DNA of 64,000 bases from Hyparrhenia diplandra (lineage: Eukaryota; Streptophyta; Magnoliopsida; Poales; Poaceae). The notes beneath the pieces were generated by a model. The model did not search any database. It worked only from the letters and a program-made list of their open reading frames with translations, and was not told the origin of the DNA. The DNA lies in NCBI GenBank assembly GCA_015847255.1, contig JADLZK010009265.1, positions 124,001-188,000 of the forward strand. Direction: 5' to 3'. The position numbers were made by a program, and so were the translations under genes. Shown in pieces: positions 33,957 through 46,550 of the stretch; positions within the stretch are counted from its first letter, which is position 1; the number at the start of each line of letters is the position of its first letter.

Positions 33957-36900
33957 CTAGACAAATTTAGTCTTGCCACCCTTATCAGCCTTCTTCACCT
34001 GTTGACAATTACAATAATGTCAAGCTTCTGTGGAGGAATAGCTATGATGATAAATATGGACTATATCATAATCGCAGGTGCAGAAAGCAAGTGCCAGCTT
34101 ACCACTTTGAATATTGACTCCAGCTTGCTTAGCTCAACGGGGCATTCTCCCTTCTCATCATACTCAGAGAATTCCCCTTCAGAGCAATCAATTTCAAAAG
34201 GAGTCCCATGCACCTTAAAAGAGATGGCAAGCTGTTAGCACATCACACAACAAAAACATGACAAGTGTCCCATGCACCTTAAAAAAGATGGCAAGCTGTT
34301 AGCACATCACACAACAAAAACATGACAAGTGTGACATTGAGTACTGTGGAACTAACAATAAACTAAAATCCGCAAAAAAAGGGTCTTAAATCAAACTCCC
34401 AATCTAATCAAAAGGTGAAACTTTCCAGATTTGGAAAAGCAGCTTAAAACAAGTCATAGACTTGTTACAGTGAAAGAAATCAAGACATTTTATTTCTTCT
34501 TGGAGAAAGAAGATAACTGATCAGTGCATTAAGTATATGAACATAAAGAATCAGTGTGTCAACTTAAAGAATAATAATACATTTGTAGGTCAGATTCCAT
34601 ACAAGCTACACACACATGGGAAACCCTGTGCCACTTCGAAATAAAAGCAGATATATACACTTCTGTGCTTATGTAATTCTCAATGTGAATACAGATAACT
34701 GTAATATACCCTTGTATTAAGTGATGTGCGATGTGGAAACAAATAATTGTACCAGAGTTATGGCATACATGGAAAATGCAGTGTTCAATATAACAAATCA
34801 AGCACACAGAAATGACATAATAAGGTGAGCTCACATAGAATAGAATACCAGAAAGAGCTCATTTCTGGAATGTGTGAATAACTTTGAAAAGATTAATTAT
34901 TTACAACTAATGTGTTGACTTTGTATATGTAAGCAGTCATTAACATTCATGATATAAGATCAAGAAAAAAAACATACAGATTCAGCCTTCCAGCCAGCAC
35001 CAAAAGAGAACTCAACAGGTTCATAGCCTCTGCAGTCAAACACCATCAAACAAGCCTTCTCTTCTTTCTGGCTCTGCTCAATAGTAAGTGGTGTCCCATG
35101 ACCAGGAATCATCACAATTGTTCCATCTCTCGCACAAAGCTTGCACTGAGAGAAGACAAAACATCAAACACAGGACATAGTTTACATGGTACAACAAAAT
35201 ATACAAAGTGGATCACTATTCCTGAAACTTACACCTTTGTTAGAAACCTCATTTTTTAAAATTAAACAAAGAACCTTATTATATCTTTTGAAACAAGTTT
35301 TTCCTCCTTTATGCCTTTGTTAGAAATCTCAAGGAGAAAATTCAGATAAAGTACCTCAAGCTACCAAATTCATTAATAGACAGAAAGCTGCTATAACTAA
35401 TCAAATCATGAAATGGATTGCTAGAACAAAAAGGCTATTTTGACCCCAAAAAAGTGAGGATCCTACATATACTATCAAGACAAAATAAGAAATTCTTAAG
35501 GTTGCAGGTCAAAAATGGCATTATGATGTCTGGCACATGTTATGATGTGCATACACATAACTACAGAAATAGAAAGGTGCAGAGTTTTTACCAGTGTCAA
35601 AAAGAGTGCCGAGACTAGTTGTTTGCATTTGATCAGTAAATAATATAAAATAATTGAAAAATGAAATTGGAAAGAAGTTCTTTTAGCCTTAAAAATGACC
35701 ATTTACACCCATGGATCACATTTAAAAGAGTGCGTCCATAGTTTTGCATTTGACAGTAAACAATTAAAAAATTGAAAAATGAAATTGAAAGAAGTTTTTT
35801 AGCAAAATGACCATTTTCATTTGTCCATAGTTTTACATACTGATTTTGCAAAATGGCATATGATAAATCCTCAAGTAGAAAGACATAGCAATCATATTCA
35901 TATATATATAAGTGCAGAACACAGAGATGATTAGACATAATTACTGACTTCTTACATCGAATTTAGGTAGAATACAAAACTATTTTTCTACCATGAAGAT
36001 AAGACAATAGCACAGAACATGAACATAATAGACAAAATAACAGCATTAGTTGCCTACACAGGGTAAAAATAGACCGTGAGGTGCTTTCCCATCATGAGTA
36101 GTGGCAAAGGTACCTTGTTTCCTATGGTTCACTGGTGGACACTACACTTCTGCATCATAAGATTTTTTTTAATTGTAGAATAGTTAAAGAAAGGTAGACA
36201 GAACCTCATGGGGATTAACAAACTAAACTATATTATCACAAAAGAACCAACAATGGAAATATCATCACACTGCCAATGATCACAATTCATAAGATAACAA
36301 ATCATATTAACAAAAAAGAAAGCCCATTACTTGTGAATCCAAAAGCATATATTTTCATGGGCGCCCCGTTTGCAGAATAGCATGGCCTTGAGAAGGAACA
36401 AATGAACAATCCTCTGTTGTTGCTTTTTTATGCAGATATTACTTCCATCCAGCCAATTCAATCCCCATTTTATTCATAAAATCAGTACACATAGAATTCA
36501 ATCCCAACCTACTAAATAAATAACATAAAAGAAAGAAATCCAGAAGAGTAAAGGAATCTCAATTAACCACGTCATCAGTCGTCTCATTTGTCCTCATACC
36601 ATGCAAGTTCATCAAACAGCCTAATAGAAAGTCAGCTGATATTGATTATCATCAGCAACACTAACAAGCACCATGCGTTCATCAATCATACATAAAGCAC
36701 CCAAAAATCGCATTTCCTCACCAAAAAAAAAAAAAAAAAATCTTGCTCACTAAAAGCATATATACTTAGAACACTAAACAGAGTTTACCATTGTATACAA
36801 TCCCCACACCCAATCTAATGCCGCTTTTACTTTTACCCATGGAAAGAAAATTCGTTCACCAAATTCACTCTAAACAAAGGAAAATGGATGTATGCAGAAA

Positions 36901-37467
36901 TGAGCATCCATCAACCACAGCAATAAAAGTGTCTCGTAATAAATAGCTAAACTACACTAGCACCTTATAGACATACTAACAAGCTGATTGATCCATCTTC
37001 TATACTAACAAACACTCTTTACATGCCAGTCTTATCATCAAGCACACCAACATTACAGCAGCAGAGGGAAGCCGAATCCATCCGGCCACAGAGGTATGCG
37101 GAGGTGGAAGGTGAAGTTTACGAACGAGCGTACCTTCTGGACGAGGTGAGCGGTGCCGTGTCCTTTGGGCAGGTCGACTTGCTCGCTGAGGGTGACGTAG
37201 GTGGACTTGGCGGTGACCTCCCCGCAGTTCTCGCACTTGAGCTGCGATCCAGCAGCACAGAGAAGGGAGAGAGCAAACCCCGATCAGCGCCTTCGATATG
37301 AAGGGAGTGAGAGACCGGAGCCGATCGAGCCAAGGGAGGGAGGGGAAGGGAATGGGGGCACGGACCTTGAGGTAGTAGGCGAAGTTGGGGTCGTCACAGC
37401 CGCGGATGGGCTGCAGGTTGGTGAGGCCGTCCAGCTCCGCGCCCACCAACAGCGCGTAGTACACCAT
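33957..37467 (-). CDS. CXXC zinc-binding protein, DUF866 family
   Basis: Five minus-strand exons with GT..AG borders and phase 0 throughout: 37,366-37,467, 37,134-37,241, 34,978-35,145, 34,103-34,213 and 33,957-33,998. They encode 176 residues, near the family's usual 160. The protein starts MVYYALLVGAELDGLTNLQP. Zinc-ligand cysteine pairs are CENC (exon 2, LKCENCGEVTAKSTYVTL) and CKLC (exon 3). Exon 3 also has FSFGAGWKAES, and the end is KKADKGGKTKFV. This is the eukaryote-wide family of human C1orf123/CZIB, a small soluble zinc-binding protein of unsettled role. Everything looks intact. Intron 2 (35,146-37,133) is about 2 kb. Intron 3 carries a 64-bp tandem copy of the exon 4 acceptor. The ATG follows a GC-rich leader up to about 37,600. 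Confidence 0.9.
34203..34330. repeat. 64-bp tandem duplication across exon 4 splice acceptor
   Basis: Two copies, 34,203-34,266 and 34,267-34,330, start GTCCCATGCACCTTAAAA and differ at one base (GAG versus AAG). Each carries the minus-strand acceptor TTTTAAG|GTGCATGGGAC. The true one is at 34,213. The copy, met first by the minus-strand transcript, is at 34,277. Confidence 0.9.
35620..35816. repeat. Imperfect tandem duplication in DUF866 intron 2
   Basis: Two copies of a roughly 80-bp AT-rich unit: TGAAAAATGAAATTGGAAAG at about 35,657 and TGAAAAATGAAATTGAAAG at about 35,774. Both continue into AAATGACCATTT. Spacing is about 118 bp. Confidence 0.65.
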
Positions 37468-37999
37468 CTTCGCCGCCGCCTGCTTGCTAGGGTTAGGGCT
37501 CTGGGCTCGGATTCGGTCCGACGCCGCTGACGGAGACGAAGAGGGGGTAGGGAAATGGACAATTGGGGTTTTCGCTTCGCTTGCGGGAAGGGAATACAAA
37601 GGAGGACGAAAGAGTGGCTTGTGCGCTGCTATCACCGTTTGGACGAAAATGGCCCTAGAATTCGCGCGTCTGCTCTCAGCTGCGGGGCTTCGGAGGGTAA
37701 TTTAGTCATTACGAGTCTATAGCCTGCGAATCAGATTCGCCGGGATGTCCAACTCCCGGCTGGCCTGTTTCGTTGGGAGAAATCCACTTTTCAGAAACAA
37801 ACACGAGCTCGTCCTGGCTTCAGATTGAATTTTGATTTTTCTTTTAATGATAATGCCAGTAGTTTGGACAACAATCATAGGTTATGAAATCATTCGTCTC
37901 AGTCTTGACGAATTGAGGACCCAACCAAATCTTCAGAAACTTGAGAATCATAAGTCGAATGGACCCTCCAACAATCTAAACGAAAATTGTGATATTCTT

Positions 38000-38830
38000 C
38001 GATTGTGATTTTGCACGAGCTATTCAGGTGCAGGAAGCCATCGCAACCATCCTTCCGCAAGGATCTTCTTAAGAGTTTACTTCTCTTTGGTACTTATGGA
38101 AAGCAAGGAACGACCTACGATTCAATAACAAAAATGGTTCATTGCAAAAGTACACCATGAAACAAATGCGGACAATGCTGTGACTACCAATCCTATGTTT
38201 CAAGGACGCTACAGCAGCTAAATCCAACAATCAAGGAGTCCCAAAAGTTTGCATAATACCTGCCCTTATTCCAGGTACCAGATGTTTTGTTGATGCAGCC
38301 ACCAGCCCAGATAATGGATCATCTCTCAACTAAAGTCAGCAAGAACTGGAATTTTTCTATTCTATCGTTCCCAGAAGATCTCTGTTTATGTTCAGGCTCA
38401 GGTTCATTATTTATCCTCGGTACTCATGGCCAAAGCTGCTGCTCTTACTCTAGCAGCAAGACTCAAAGCAACTCAACTTACAGGAAGTAACCTTCCTATC
38501 TGACAGTGAAGTTGATGGTTAGCTTTCTAAGTGGTTGGCCCAGAGCCCTGGAACATTAAACCCTTTACAGCAGATTACAGAATCTTCTCCCAGAATAACC
38601 CCCACCAAGTAATCAAGATTGGTAGAGATCTCAATGTAACAGCTCACAATCTTGCTTCTACAGCAAGAACACCCCGGCTCAATCGAGCTTTTCCTGTTCT
38701 AATTCCCAGCATGTACTTATTTGCCCCTCCAGATCTTTTGCTCTGTCCGGTTGGGAGCCCTTCTCCCTTGTCTGTATTAACTGTTCCAATTGTTAATGTT
38801 TATCACACTTCTTATAAAAAAATCTAAACG
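38000..38830 (+). pseudogene. LINE (L1-like) 3' remnant with RNase H domain
   Basis: Broken plus-strand frames encode pieces typical of plant LINE ORF2 ends: FFWYLWKARNDLRFNNKNGS (about 38,085-38,150), a MAKAAALTLAARLKATQLTG-type RNase H helix (about 38,420-38,490) and VIKIGRDLNVTAHNLAS (about 38,610-38,660). Stops and frame changes are frequent. It ends near TTATAAAAAAATC, possibly the remains of a poly(A) tail. Confidence 0.6.
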
Positions 38831-39651
38831 GAAATTTTGTTAATCTGTCATCGTTTGGCCAAGCAAACAAAGCAATAGTCAAGCATATAGTAGTAGATCA
38901 CAGAGAAGCTAAGGACACGATGAAGCAGAAAATAGAATGCTTAGTGCCATCTGCCATCCAATTCACTCTTACCTTGTCCCACTGGGCTAGTACCCACATT
39001 GGCAACGTTTCAGCAAAAGATAAGAAATGCTTGCAGTGACAACTTATGACACATTAGCATCTGAAGTACCGTCAAGAACATCATTAAAACGACGGAAGCA
39101 GCACCATGCAAACTGTGAACCTGTTCTGAAGCGACAGAGCTAGCAGGCGAACTGGAACTAAGCAAGAGAGCAATGCAACATAGATACCAGATCAAGAGTG
39201 TAGTTAACAGAAATTCACATATGTAGCGCGTGTCAATCAGCTCTGAAAGCAGAAGCACTCATGAAATTATTTTTATGACAAGATCAAAGTCGCTTCATAG
39301 AACACGTAAACGACACTGCCACCCAAATCTTATGTTCAATGACTTGAGCTAAAATCTAATCAGCGATAAGAATAAGGAGATACAGTACAAACTCATCTGA
39401 GTTTGCAAAGAGCCTTTCTGAACTCTGAACTCCTAGTAAATAAGCTAAAGACCACAAGCTGCTAGAGGGCCAAGATGGCCAGATCACTCATCACACTTCC
39501 AACGTTCCATAAATCTTATGGCCTATGAGCTGCATTTCAGTCACGATCACAATAAACTAGAGCAAAAGTTGGCATAAATTTTCTACATTGATGTATCAAT
39601 GAACGCATCATAATCCGAAGCAAAACAAGCCCCCATTCTGTTCTGCTCACA
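38831..39651. other. 3' flank of the acidic-protein gene
   Basis: No coding sequence supported. It probably holds the 3' UTR of the minus-strand gene ending at 39,652. Confidence 0.4.
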
Positions 39652-40125
39652 TCAGTTGGGGCGGCCGGCACGGAGGGACCGGAGGCGGTCGAGCCACTGG
39701 TCCTCGGGGACGCTGCCCGCCCACGCCGGCGGTGCGCCAGGGAACTCGACGCCGCGCATCGCGTCCACGATCCGCGCCGCGGCGCCCGCGGGCAGCGGGG
39801 CGCGGCGGCGACGCTCGTCCTCCGAGAAGGCCCGCGCCGCCGCCTCCCCGGGCCTCAGGTCTCCGTCCTCATCATCCTCCGCCTCCCCGTCTTCCGCCGC
39901 TTCGTCCTCGTCGGACGCGAGATCCAGCGCGGAGATGCCGTTTCCTGCCTCCTCGAGGCGGTGGTGGGCCACGGCGGCATCAAGGTCAGGGTCGGATTCG
40001 GAGTCGGAAACGGCACCGGCGATTGGGCGGTAGTCGGATTCAGGCTCGGCGTCGGAGTCAGAGGCGGAGGAGTGGTCGGGAAGGGAAGCGGACGCGGGAA
40101 GGTGCCCGTTGCCGGGGCTGGACAT
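39652..40125 (-). CDS. Small acidic single-exon plant protein
   Basis: 157 residues, starting at the ATG at 40,123-40,125 (MSSPGNGHLPASASLPDHSS) with a strong context, GCGGCCGCCATGTCC. The open frame extends further upstream only through a TTG. The N-terminal two thirds are Ser/Asp/Glu-rich with long acidic runs (ASDEDEAAEDGEAEDDEDGD). The C-terminus has a compact, conserved-looking segment (AMRGVEFPGAPPAWAGSVPE, then DQWLDRLRSLR). The composition suggests a nuclear or disordered regulator, but that is inference. I do not recognise the family by name. An A34 tract lies 118 bp upstream of the start. Confidence 0.65.
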   Translation of the reverse strand: MSSPGNGHLPASASLPDHSSASDSDAEPESDYRPIAGAVSDSESDPDLDAAVAHHRLEEAGNGISALDLASDEDEAAEDGEAEDDEDGDLRPGEAAARAFSEDERRRRAPLPAGAAARIVDAMRGVEFPGAPPAWAGSVPEDQWLDRLRSLRAGRPN

Positions 40126-40241
40126 GGCGGCCGCCGGCGACGAGACGAGGAGGAGAAAAGCCAAGTGGGCTGTAAGCGCTTCGGTTTCTTGGGCCGACTA
40201 GAATATTTAGCTAAGATTATAAGATATATGAGGATTCTTCT

Positions 40242-40242
<1 letters not shown>

Positions 40243-40276
<34 letters not shown>
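40243..40276. repeat. A34 homopolymer
   Basis: A run of 34 adenines in the 5' flank of the acidic-protein gene, followed by a second A-rich and (GA)n block at 40,309-40,333. It may mark the tail of an old retroposon or a T-tract of the promoter. Confidence 0.85.
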
Positions 40277-40278
<2 letters not shown>

Positions 40279-40333
40279 ATAATATGAGGGGGTAATACTC
40301 TCTTTTTTAAAAAAAAAAAAAGAGAGAGAGAGA

Positions 40334-40917
40334 TGCAGATGCTTTAACCCTGCTCGTCTGTGCATAACGAGTGGAGAACGCTAGCTTATTCGAGAATGCA
40401 CCTGGGACGCCTGAGCCGTTGTAATAGATGTTCGATCGGTGTCGTATCCTAGAGCCGACAAATTTTACATTTGCCGTGTGTACGTTGGTTTAATTTCCTT
40501 TTTTAGCAAAAGTTGATTTTAATTTCTAGAAGGGCCTAACTTAACATGTGACGGGGCCCTTCTTCCTCCCCCGCAACGTGATCCTCTCCTCGGTTGCCTC
40601 ATCCATGGTCATCGAGCACCCACGCCCTCCTCAACTGCCCCATCTATCACCATCGAGCACATGTATGATCCTCCTCCTCGCGCTGCTTGGCGCCCACCGC
40701 CCAGGCGTGGGGATTAGAGTTCTCGAGCTTCGACGAACCTAGTGGGCGGCGCCCCGCCTTTTACCCCTCTCATCTTCACCCCGGAGCTCTGCCTTGGAAA
40801 TGCTCACCGGCGACGTCGAGCTCCAAGCTTCGGCCATGGCGCTCCTGCCCCGATTTGTCCCAACCGTCATGACCACCTCAAGGACTCCTAGACCTCCCTG
40901 CTTCCTTCCCACCATGT
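40334..40917. other. Spacer before the long LTR
   Basis: GC-rich in parts (40,550-40,900), but no open frame matches a family I know. No TSD partner for the LTR is visible. Confidence 0.35.
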
Positions 40918-43900
40918 TGTCACACCCTAAAATTTCTATCTTGGGATGTGACGTAGAAAACACTAAATAACAACAAATGATTTTATTATTTTCTAAAATT
41001 TATAAACTTTAGTTAAGATGCTGATAATCTAGATAGTGGAAAATGTGAGTTTCTAAAAATTTTGCAACTCAGTTTAATGGTATGTTGCATTCATGCCTTT
41101 GCATAGTGTTCATGTTTGAAAATGAATTTAAATATTTTCAAGATACGCCTAGGATTTTGATCCCACCTTCATCTCTCCAAATATCAATTCAATATCTTAA
41201 ACTCCGATCAAGTCTTTTGTTGACAATAATCTAGCATGACATGTTATCTCTTTCTCCACTTTCTTTGGGCCAATCTTTTCTCCTCTCTTGTCCGATTGTA
41301 CAAATGGATCTCGAATTAGGTGGAGTTTGGTTTTACCTAGACCATCATGGCAACAAACATATGTTATTTTTTTTCTAATGGACCAACCATAATCTTAGCC
41401 CACATCCAAATCAGCTCGGCACCTCCTCTTTTCGCTAACAGATCAAAGATAGGAATCCTTTCATGCCTTGGACCAAGTCCAACCAGCCCAAACCGCCTCT
41501 CACCTCTCTCCCACACCTGGCTCCTTTACTCCATTAGTTTCTCTACCACTCTTCAATCATGAAGGAAACAACCATTTCCTTATTTCTTTCCTCTCTCATT
41601 CATGTGGACAAGTCTTCTCTCTTCTCTCTATGACACGATGGCCTATCCCCTTCATGCAAAGATAATTGCAGCAAATAAATTATCTTCCTTAATTCCTTGG
41701 TCGACCTCTTCCCTATTCCTATTGCCCACGCCCATTATCTCTTCCTCATGCAAAAATAGCATCAACACACAATACTCTTTAATCACTTAGCCCCACTTGT
41801 CTCCTCTTGAATTGCATGAAGAAAATAAACATGCTCCCCTCTCTTTTTTATTTGATCAGCACACTCTCCTTCCTTTACGCAATTCACTTCTCTCATGCAA
41901 AAGTAACAGCCCTCAATGTTTAGTTTTCCTTCTTAATCTTCTCCCAAAATTGTATCAGTAAAGGGCTGGCCTTCTTCATCCTCTCCTTTATGTTTCAGCA
42001 TGCATACATGCAGCAGTGATGCCTCTCCTCCCTCCCTTCATCACGCACAAGCAAGTGGACAGCACCTCCCTGGTCTCCATCCTGTCCACATGCTGCCGAT
42101 TCTTCCTTCTCTCCCATGCAAAAATTGCAACAAATGTTCCTTCCCTAATTCCCCTTTCAATCCCCTCTTTATTCTCCCTTACCACTCCCTAATTGCAAGA
42201 GTAAGCAGCCATGCATCTTTACTTCTCCATCTCCACAAACAGATGCGCCTGCTCTCCTACTACTCCCATCTGCCATGGACACCCCATCTCTTCCCCTTCC
42301 TCCACCATGGACGCCCCCTTCTTCTTCCCTTCATCCCTCACCACTTTCTCAACCAAAACGCAGAGGTCCTGCAGCTAATGGTTCTGTTTTGCTGCTGCAC
42401 ATCTGTCCCCATCACCGGAATCTGGGAATTCTTCGCATCATACTGCAGTAAGGGTCATGAACTTCTCTGTTCTTTACTATGCAACTCATATTCACCCTCC
42501 CCTCTCTGTTGTGACGCCACAAGGCAACATCATGGTGATGCAACACTTCATGGAGATCATCCCGATGTATCTTGCCGTCTCCCTGGTCCCGCAGCAACAC
42601 CATGCTGAATTTCGTTGCCGCCGCTGTACAGATCATGGTGAGGACACCCCTACCAATTCCCTCTCTGATCTTGCTGCTCAACCCCCACTCATCCATCGCT
42701 TTGATCTCTCGTGTGGCGTAGATCATCTCTAAAATGGAATTGGCGTTGTCTTGTTGATCGCAGGCCCGATCATGTCACCGTCGTCGATGTCGGCTGGCAT
42801 CACCCTCATCTCCATATGCTTCCAACCATGATGTGAGGCACTTTTCCCTTTATACATCTTGTATACATGTCCCCTGTTGTAAATCATGAATTATCAATCT
42901 AGTTAAATCGAGTTTTGGCGAGGTTTGCAAACAATATGCTCTGCTGTCCCTGCGTCCAGCCATGCTTCTGTTGACGGCAACAGCGTTCCCTGTTGATCCT
43001 TTGAATTCCGAGTCTAATCCTTTGTCAAGAGCACAAATTATATACCTGCACACACCTATGAGAAATCTCGTGTCTATAGGATCCAAGATCAAAGAGATAT
43101 CGCCCATTTTGTGCTCACTGTCCCTGCTGCCCTGCAGCAGAGTTCCTGCCGGTTGGTATTCGCGTTCCCAGTGATCCATGCCTTTATTCACCGATCCCTT
43201 CTATTCCGATGAAGATATTGAAGTTGAACATGTCTAGGCAAAACAGTTTAGCCAAACAATCCAAAATGAAAGAGATATCATCTTTTTTTGTGACTGCTGT
43301 CCCGACTGCCTCGCAGCTGCGCTGCTGCTGGTTGGCAAGCATGTTCCCAAAAATCCGTTAATCCATTCATCAAACCCTTTTACCACAGTGTGTATAACAT
43401 CCTTGCACATGCCTCTGTAATGTGTCTTGGTCATATGAGTTCAAATTTCCAGAGATATCATCGTCTATGTATTCACTGCTCTGCTGCCTTGGCTGTTGTA
43501 TCGCTCTGCATTGCGTTGGCGTTCCCGCTAATTCGGTGCTGAAATCACCAAGCCATTGAATGTACATGTTCACTATATACCTGCACATGATTCCACAAAT
43601 GGATTTGTATATGCAATAAACAATGGTCGAGATATCGAGGCCATAGTAACTGCTATCCCTGCTGTCCAAACAGCAACTACCCTGTTTTTTCCAATTGTGT
43701 TTCCCAGCTAACCAGTGATCAAAATATCATGTTCGTTTGCCACAACATGCTCCATACATGTACCTATCTTCCAAGTTAGCATGTATCCATCATGTTTATT
43801 TCATTCCTTGCATTTATCAAATCTTCTAGCATCTACCTTCGATCTTTCATGTCTTTTCAACCAAAGCTTTGTTTAGTTGTTTTTGCGCTCAACGATCATA

Positions 43901-45034
43901 GCTACAAGCCCTACGTGTTTTAAACCTTTATGTCTTGTTTTATATATATTGATTGATGTATTGCTTCTAGGTTTGTCTATGATGGTTGTGATGATTGTTG
44001 CGATCGTTAGAAGAGGCTATACAAAGATGATCCGGAAGGAAAGTTGGACAAGTTTGAGCACTATTTCAGGCAAGTATAGTTTTGGATCTACTAGCTTAAG
44101 TTCATGATCATGTGACCTATTTAATGTTTATGCCATAAAACATAAAACATGACTTTTATCAACATAAGAAATTGTCTGCAACAGAACATCCGGGACTTAC
44201 AGTACAACCATGAGTGCTACATGGCACTGGCTTTGGTCAAGTATGAGGACCTTTTCTAGCTTGTTAGTGGTTACCGAAAGGCGCAAAAGGGGTGTGCCTT
44301 GGGGTGTATAGCAGCGCCCTACTTGGGTGTGTGTACAGTGCATCGCGACTACATGTGCCTCTCGAGGGTTGCACCTATACACACTTGCCACGAAAACCTA
44401 GCGGCCACTAACTTGTTAAACGAACCTTTGAAAGGCTTCATAGTGAACCCTGCCGACCTTCCTTGGAAGAGGGTTAAGAGACTAGCTACCTCGGGCGAAA
44501 GGGTAAATCACGGCTCATGGTGAAAGTGTACACCTCTGCGCAGAGTTTATCAAACTAGTATACTAGCCTTGCTCAAGGACACGAGCGGCCTTGGACCTTT
44601 GCACTAAGATGATGACTAGTGTTGTTAACTTGTTTATGGTTTATTGTTTTATGATATACATTATTTATGTTACACTGATCATGATCTATGGGTAGTTCTT
44701 ACCTAGCTATTCTTGCTGAGTTCGACATGGACTCACTCTTGCTATTTCCCCCTCCCTCAGTTTATTAGCAAAAGCTCCATAAAAGATGGATGATGATGCT
44801 GAGGATACTATTTGGAGTGCTTGGCATACAGAGCCCCCAGTCAACTGTCCCTGATAAGAATGGAGCCCGAGAAATTTCGCAACCGTTCCGCGTTACTCTG
44901 ATAAGTTGTAAGTGTTAATTTAGTTAAGTTTTAAAGCATTGTTTCTGATATTTTATCTGTTCTGTGTTGTATGTGTGGACTTCCTAGGCACACATATGAC
45001 GAGTCTGGTCTTCTTTGGAAAACCAGGCGTGACA
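40918..45034 (+). mobile_element. 4.1-kb Ty3/gypsy LTR
   Basis: It begins TGTCACACCCT (40,918) and ends GGCGTGACA (45,034), with the terminal inverted pair TGTCAC/GTGACA. A PBS, TGGTATCAGAGCAATG, follows at 45,038. U5-like text near 44,700 (TTGCTGAGTTCGACATGGAC) is like other grass chromovirus LTRs. The LTR is unusually long and contains a 178-bp tandem array. It may be a truncated element whose right LTR was lost. Confidence 0.75.
42905..43720. repeat. Degenerate about 178-bp tandem array inside the long LTR
   Basis: The anchor AGAGATATC/CGAGATATC occurs at 43,093, 43,271, 43,451 and 43,628 (intervals 178, 180 and 177). Each is followed about 25 bp later by CTGCTGTCCC-like text, and CTGCACA..CCT..GA text precedes it. 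A fifth, weaker unit starts near 42,915. Confidence 0.7.
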
Positions 45035-45037
45035 GAA

Positions 45038-45053
45038 TGGTATCAGAGCAATG
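45038..45053 (+). other. Primer-binding site of the long-LTR element
   Basis: TGGTATCAGAGCAATG, 3 bp after the LTR end, complementary to initiator tRNA-Met as in most chromoviruses. Confidence 0.8.
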
Positions 45054-45500
45054 TTGACTGTAGGACGTATGCCTAGTTAGAAATGGTCGAATTTATAAAC
45101 ATATTTTGGTACAAACTAATCTTGTATTCCTACTCCTTGATATTTTCTAAAAGAAGAACAAAACATTTTGCCGAAACCCCTTCCTTCTCCAAGACCATGA
45201 AGATGTTTCCATAGATCAAGTTTCTACATCAGGCGGAAGATCATTCCCATTGAAGTCTGAAGAGTTGAAGTCCACCAACCCTAATGCCCTTAGGATGTTG
45301 TTATCCCTGAGCGCTTTAACGTTAGTAACGAAGCTAAGGAAAGTGATAGTGTGTCTTCATAAGGACCCTGTCATGTTAGTGTGCTCTAGATTGGATGCTT
45401 GTTTTGTTATTATGTCGTTGTGTGATTTGGATCTTTGCAATGAGTGTAGCTTCAGCGAATCTCGGGACGAGATTCCTGTTACGCCTCCCTCCAGCTAGCC
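45054..45500 (+). mobile_element. Collapsed internal region of the long-LTR element
   Basis: Only about 450 bp follow the PBS. The block AATCTCGGGACGAGATTCCTGTTA at about 45,457-45,481 is what I expect near the 3' end of a chromovirus interior, just before the PPT. Gag and pol therefore appear to be deleted. No second LTR follows. The open frame at 45,520-45,807 beyond it is not supported. Confidence 0.5.
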
Positions 45501-45787
45501 CTTCTATAGCCCATCAAATTTGGGGAAGAGTGGTGGTCGTTGTTCTTGGAACCCTAGAGTTTTCGTCTTCTTTGTCTGCGACACGAACATGCCTAGGGAG
45601 AGGAGAACGACGACGAAGAAGAGAAGAAAGAGGAGGCCTACCTCGGTGGTGCTGGAGAAGGAGGAGGCCTACCTCGTCAGCGCTAGCGCCACCGAAGGGG
45701 AGAAAGAGAGGGGCTTGTCTTCACGGAGAGGAGCTCGTTGGGGGAGGAAGAGGAGGAGCTCGAGGGTCCTTGCGAGTGAAAGCCCTA

Positions 45788-46550
45788 GTTTGGCTTTGAA
45801 TAATTAATGACAACCTAGGACTATCATTTGTACTAAGTGTGTAGATTAGTAAAGGTGATCCAAGCCAATTGATGGAGCTAAATGGTGGTGTCCATGGTGA
45901 GATGGACAATGATAGATCAAGTGCTCTTCATTTGGAAAAAAAAAAAAAAGAAAAAAACAAAGATATTATGGAGCTCAAGGAAAAGGTATAAATAGGATTT
46001 TTGGTCTTCGTGGTCAAGACATTATAGAGAGTGTGACCACATTTAGGTTAAATGGCCATACTATTAAGATGGGTTTTAACTAGATGATCCTGTCGTCTAG
46101 TGCCACTAGATGTTGATTTACATGCATTGCATTTAGGCCTAGTGACACGTTTCGATGAGTGTGCAAAATAAAAATGTTTTAGGAAAACACTTTGAAAATT
46201 GCTAACTTGGCCCATGGCATGTTTGGAAGACCACTCCGTATACACACAAGCTCCTAGAGCTTCAGGCTTCAGCCTCCAGCGCGCTTGACCCTGGAACACG
46301 TTCACCCACTCATATTTCCACCATTGACTAGAGACTTGGGAGCCAGCTCTCTCTCTTGATATATTGTTTGTATACCCCTCATCAGAATCGAAAAAAACCT
46401 GTGGGCATTGAGTTCACCTTTGGACTAGGACATTCTGCGCCTGAACTAGGATAAATCTCATTAACTCAATTTTCTTTACTATTCTAAGCTAGACACACTA
46501 GGCATACGATTACTTGTTGATCAGATTTTCAAACACCGACAACATGCTTT
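45788..46550 (+). mobile_element. LTR fragment related to LTR-B
   Basis: TAGTTTGGCTTTGAATAATT and following text parallel the start of LTR-B at 9975. Both then show AAAGGTATAA, GACATTATAGAG / GACACCATAGAG and CCTCTAGTGCC / TCGTCTAGTGCC in the same order. The right end is not recognised. It probably starts TGAAAGCCC at 45,777. Confidence 0.5.

Noticed and set aside
43093..43640. Centromeric satellite suggested by the 178-bp period
   Set aside because: Only four to five diverged units, located inside a gypsy LTR with clear ends; no resemblance to grass CentO/CentC sequence that I can recognise.
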